From: Taxawa tesnikishii (nom. ined.)
Taxonomy: Eukaryota > Ascomycota > Dothideomycetes > Dothideales
Assembly: GCA_030247885.1 (NCBI GenBank)
Contig: JAPDRO010000010.1
Span: 496,001 to 560,000 of the forward strand
DNA: 64,000 nucleotides
Reading direction: 5' to 3'
Shown here: piece after piece, positions 63,412 to 64,000 of the stretch
Numbering within the stretch: the first letter of the stretch is position 1
How the letters are laid out: every line of letters starts with the position of its first letter
Made by a program: the position numbers and the translations under genes
The notes under the pieces: model-generated
What the model was told of the DNA's origin: nothing
Databases searched by the model: none
The model's input: the letters and a program-made list of their open reading frames with translations, nothing else

Positions 63412-64000
63412 ATGATATCTAGCAGCAGCATCGAAGCGTGGCTGAGTGATATCGCAGCAGCCAACATCACCTCCACCGTCATCACCTCAGATACCAACGC
63501 CACCTTCGCCGCACACGATTGCCAATTCGTTATCGGGCGTGCGCTTAACAAGAAGCGTGCACGTACGCACGACCAAATCACACCTGTAAAGCAGGTCAGG
63601 CGCACGTCTCTGAATGACGAGCAGGTCCTCTCTACGAAGCCACAAGAACGCCTGCACGTACCGCTTGCGTTCATGGATCCAAATGAGCGCACGGTGCGCA
63701 GAAGTGCAAGAACACCTTCAACGTCGAAGAAGAAAAAGCAAGGACTGGATGCTATACTTCAAGAGCAGGACCAACAGGAGGTACAGGACACTCAACGGCC
63801 GACGCGACAGAGGGGAAGTAGGAACGCACCAAGCATAGGCAGTCCACAAAGAACAAGACAACCAGCGGCTACCTAGAGCCCACATCCGATCCGAGAAGTA
63901 CAACGTGCGTCGCGATATGCAGCGCAACTGAGGGAACGGACTGTCCCTATGTCGCGGCCCCTCTTGATAGAGCTTCGGACGGCATGTCAGGACTCGGCCC
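63412..64000 (+). CDS. Basic N-terminal region of a probable PD-(D/E)xK-like or DUF7924-like protein, partial
   Basis: ATG at 63412 begins MISSSSIEAWLSDIAAANIT. The pattern of a short amphipathic IxxWLxxI start followed by basic, low-complexity sequence (NKKRARTHDQI, VRRSARTPSTSKKKK) is what I recall from fungal PD-(D/E)xK-like proteins. A TAG at 63874-63876 ends the first ORF of 154 codons. The same frame is then open to the window edge (SPHPIREVQRASRYAAQLRE), so the stop may be a nonsense change (CAG to TAG) or lie in an intron. It shares RRSARTPSxSKK with the ORF at 18693. The catalytic domain, if any, is outside the window. Confidence 0.45.

Noticed and set aside
1-64000. Secondary-metabolite cluster, CRISPR array, tRNA or rRNA genes
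   Set aside because: No polyketide or peptide synthase domains, no regular spacer-repeat arrays and no recognisable tRNA or rRNA sequence were seen.

Overview
This window is nuclear DNA of a filamentous ascomycete, probably a Dothideomycete (the class is an inference). The evidence is short GT-AG introns (49-90 bp), Zn(II)2Cys6 regulators, SAT4/rhodopsin-like membrane proteins, an MHYT-domain protein, Ser/Thr-rich adhesins, and many Fot1/pogo-type DNA transposons with RIP-like nonsense mutations. Roughly 40% of the window is transposon DNA. No rRNA, tRNA or CRISPR was recognised.

Layout. 0-7.1 kb: a partial ORF at the left edge, a three-exon DUF7924-like gene with a PD-(D/E)xK-like signature (1693-3527), a small GRF-type zinc-ribbon gene (4392-4754), a transposase scrap, and a two-exon coiled-coil gene (5971-7118). 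7.4-9.7 kb: a MITE beside a Fot1-like element (A). 9.8-10.8 kb: a Zn2Cys6 gene with a broken start. 11.7-15.5 kb: two Fot1-like elements (C, D) abutting on one shared TA. 15.9-18.3 kb: a six-exon Zn2Cys6 regulator of 667 aa. 20.5-32.0 kb: a transposon complex built as a near-perfect 9-kb inverted duplication (arms 21749-25357 and 27121-30730, element I as spacer). It ends in a chimeric transposon (J) whose two ends belong to different subfamilies. 32.1-39.1 kb: two divergent paralogous secreted adhesin-like genes flanking element M. 39.4-43.9 kb: elements G and H, again abutting on a shared TA; H looks fully intact and has a 75-bp intron. 44.8-47.4 kb: a SAT4-type gene with one in-frame stop, then a kinase pseudogene. 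48.2-50.2 kb: Tc1-like and Fot1-like relics. 50.6-53.4 kb: an intact four-exon MHYT protein (883 aa). 56.4-57.8 kb: transposon scraps and an unclassified dispersed repeat also present at 19.3 kb. 58.6-59.9 kb: an intact six-exon SAT4-type gene. 60.7-61.5 kb: a Tad1-like LINE ORF1 relic. 62.8-62.95 kb: a cluster of ACGCGT-centred motifs. 63.4 kb to the edge: a basic, low-complexity ORF that continues past a stop.

The host genes form no obvious pathway or metabolic cluster. The most striking system is the transposon community. Every full-length Fot1-like subfamily and the MITEs have terminal repeats made of two tandem copies of a 12-18 nt motif. The motif keeps a common core but carries a subfamily-specific half, like a lock-and-key code. 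The elements pack end to end on shared TA targets, have recombined into a chimera, and seed a large palindrome. Exon boundaries were deduced by hand from splice signals and reading-frame continuity; family assignments come from recognised motifs, not searches.
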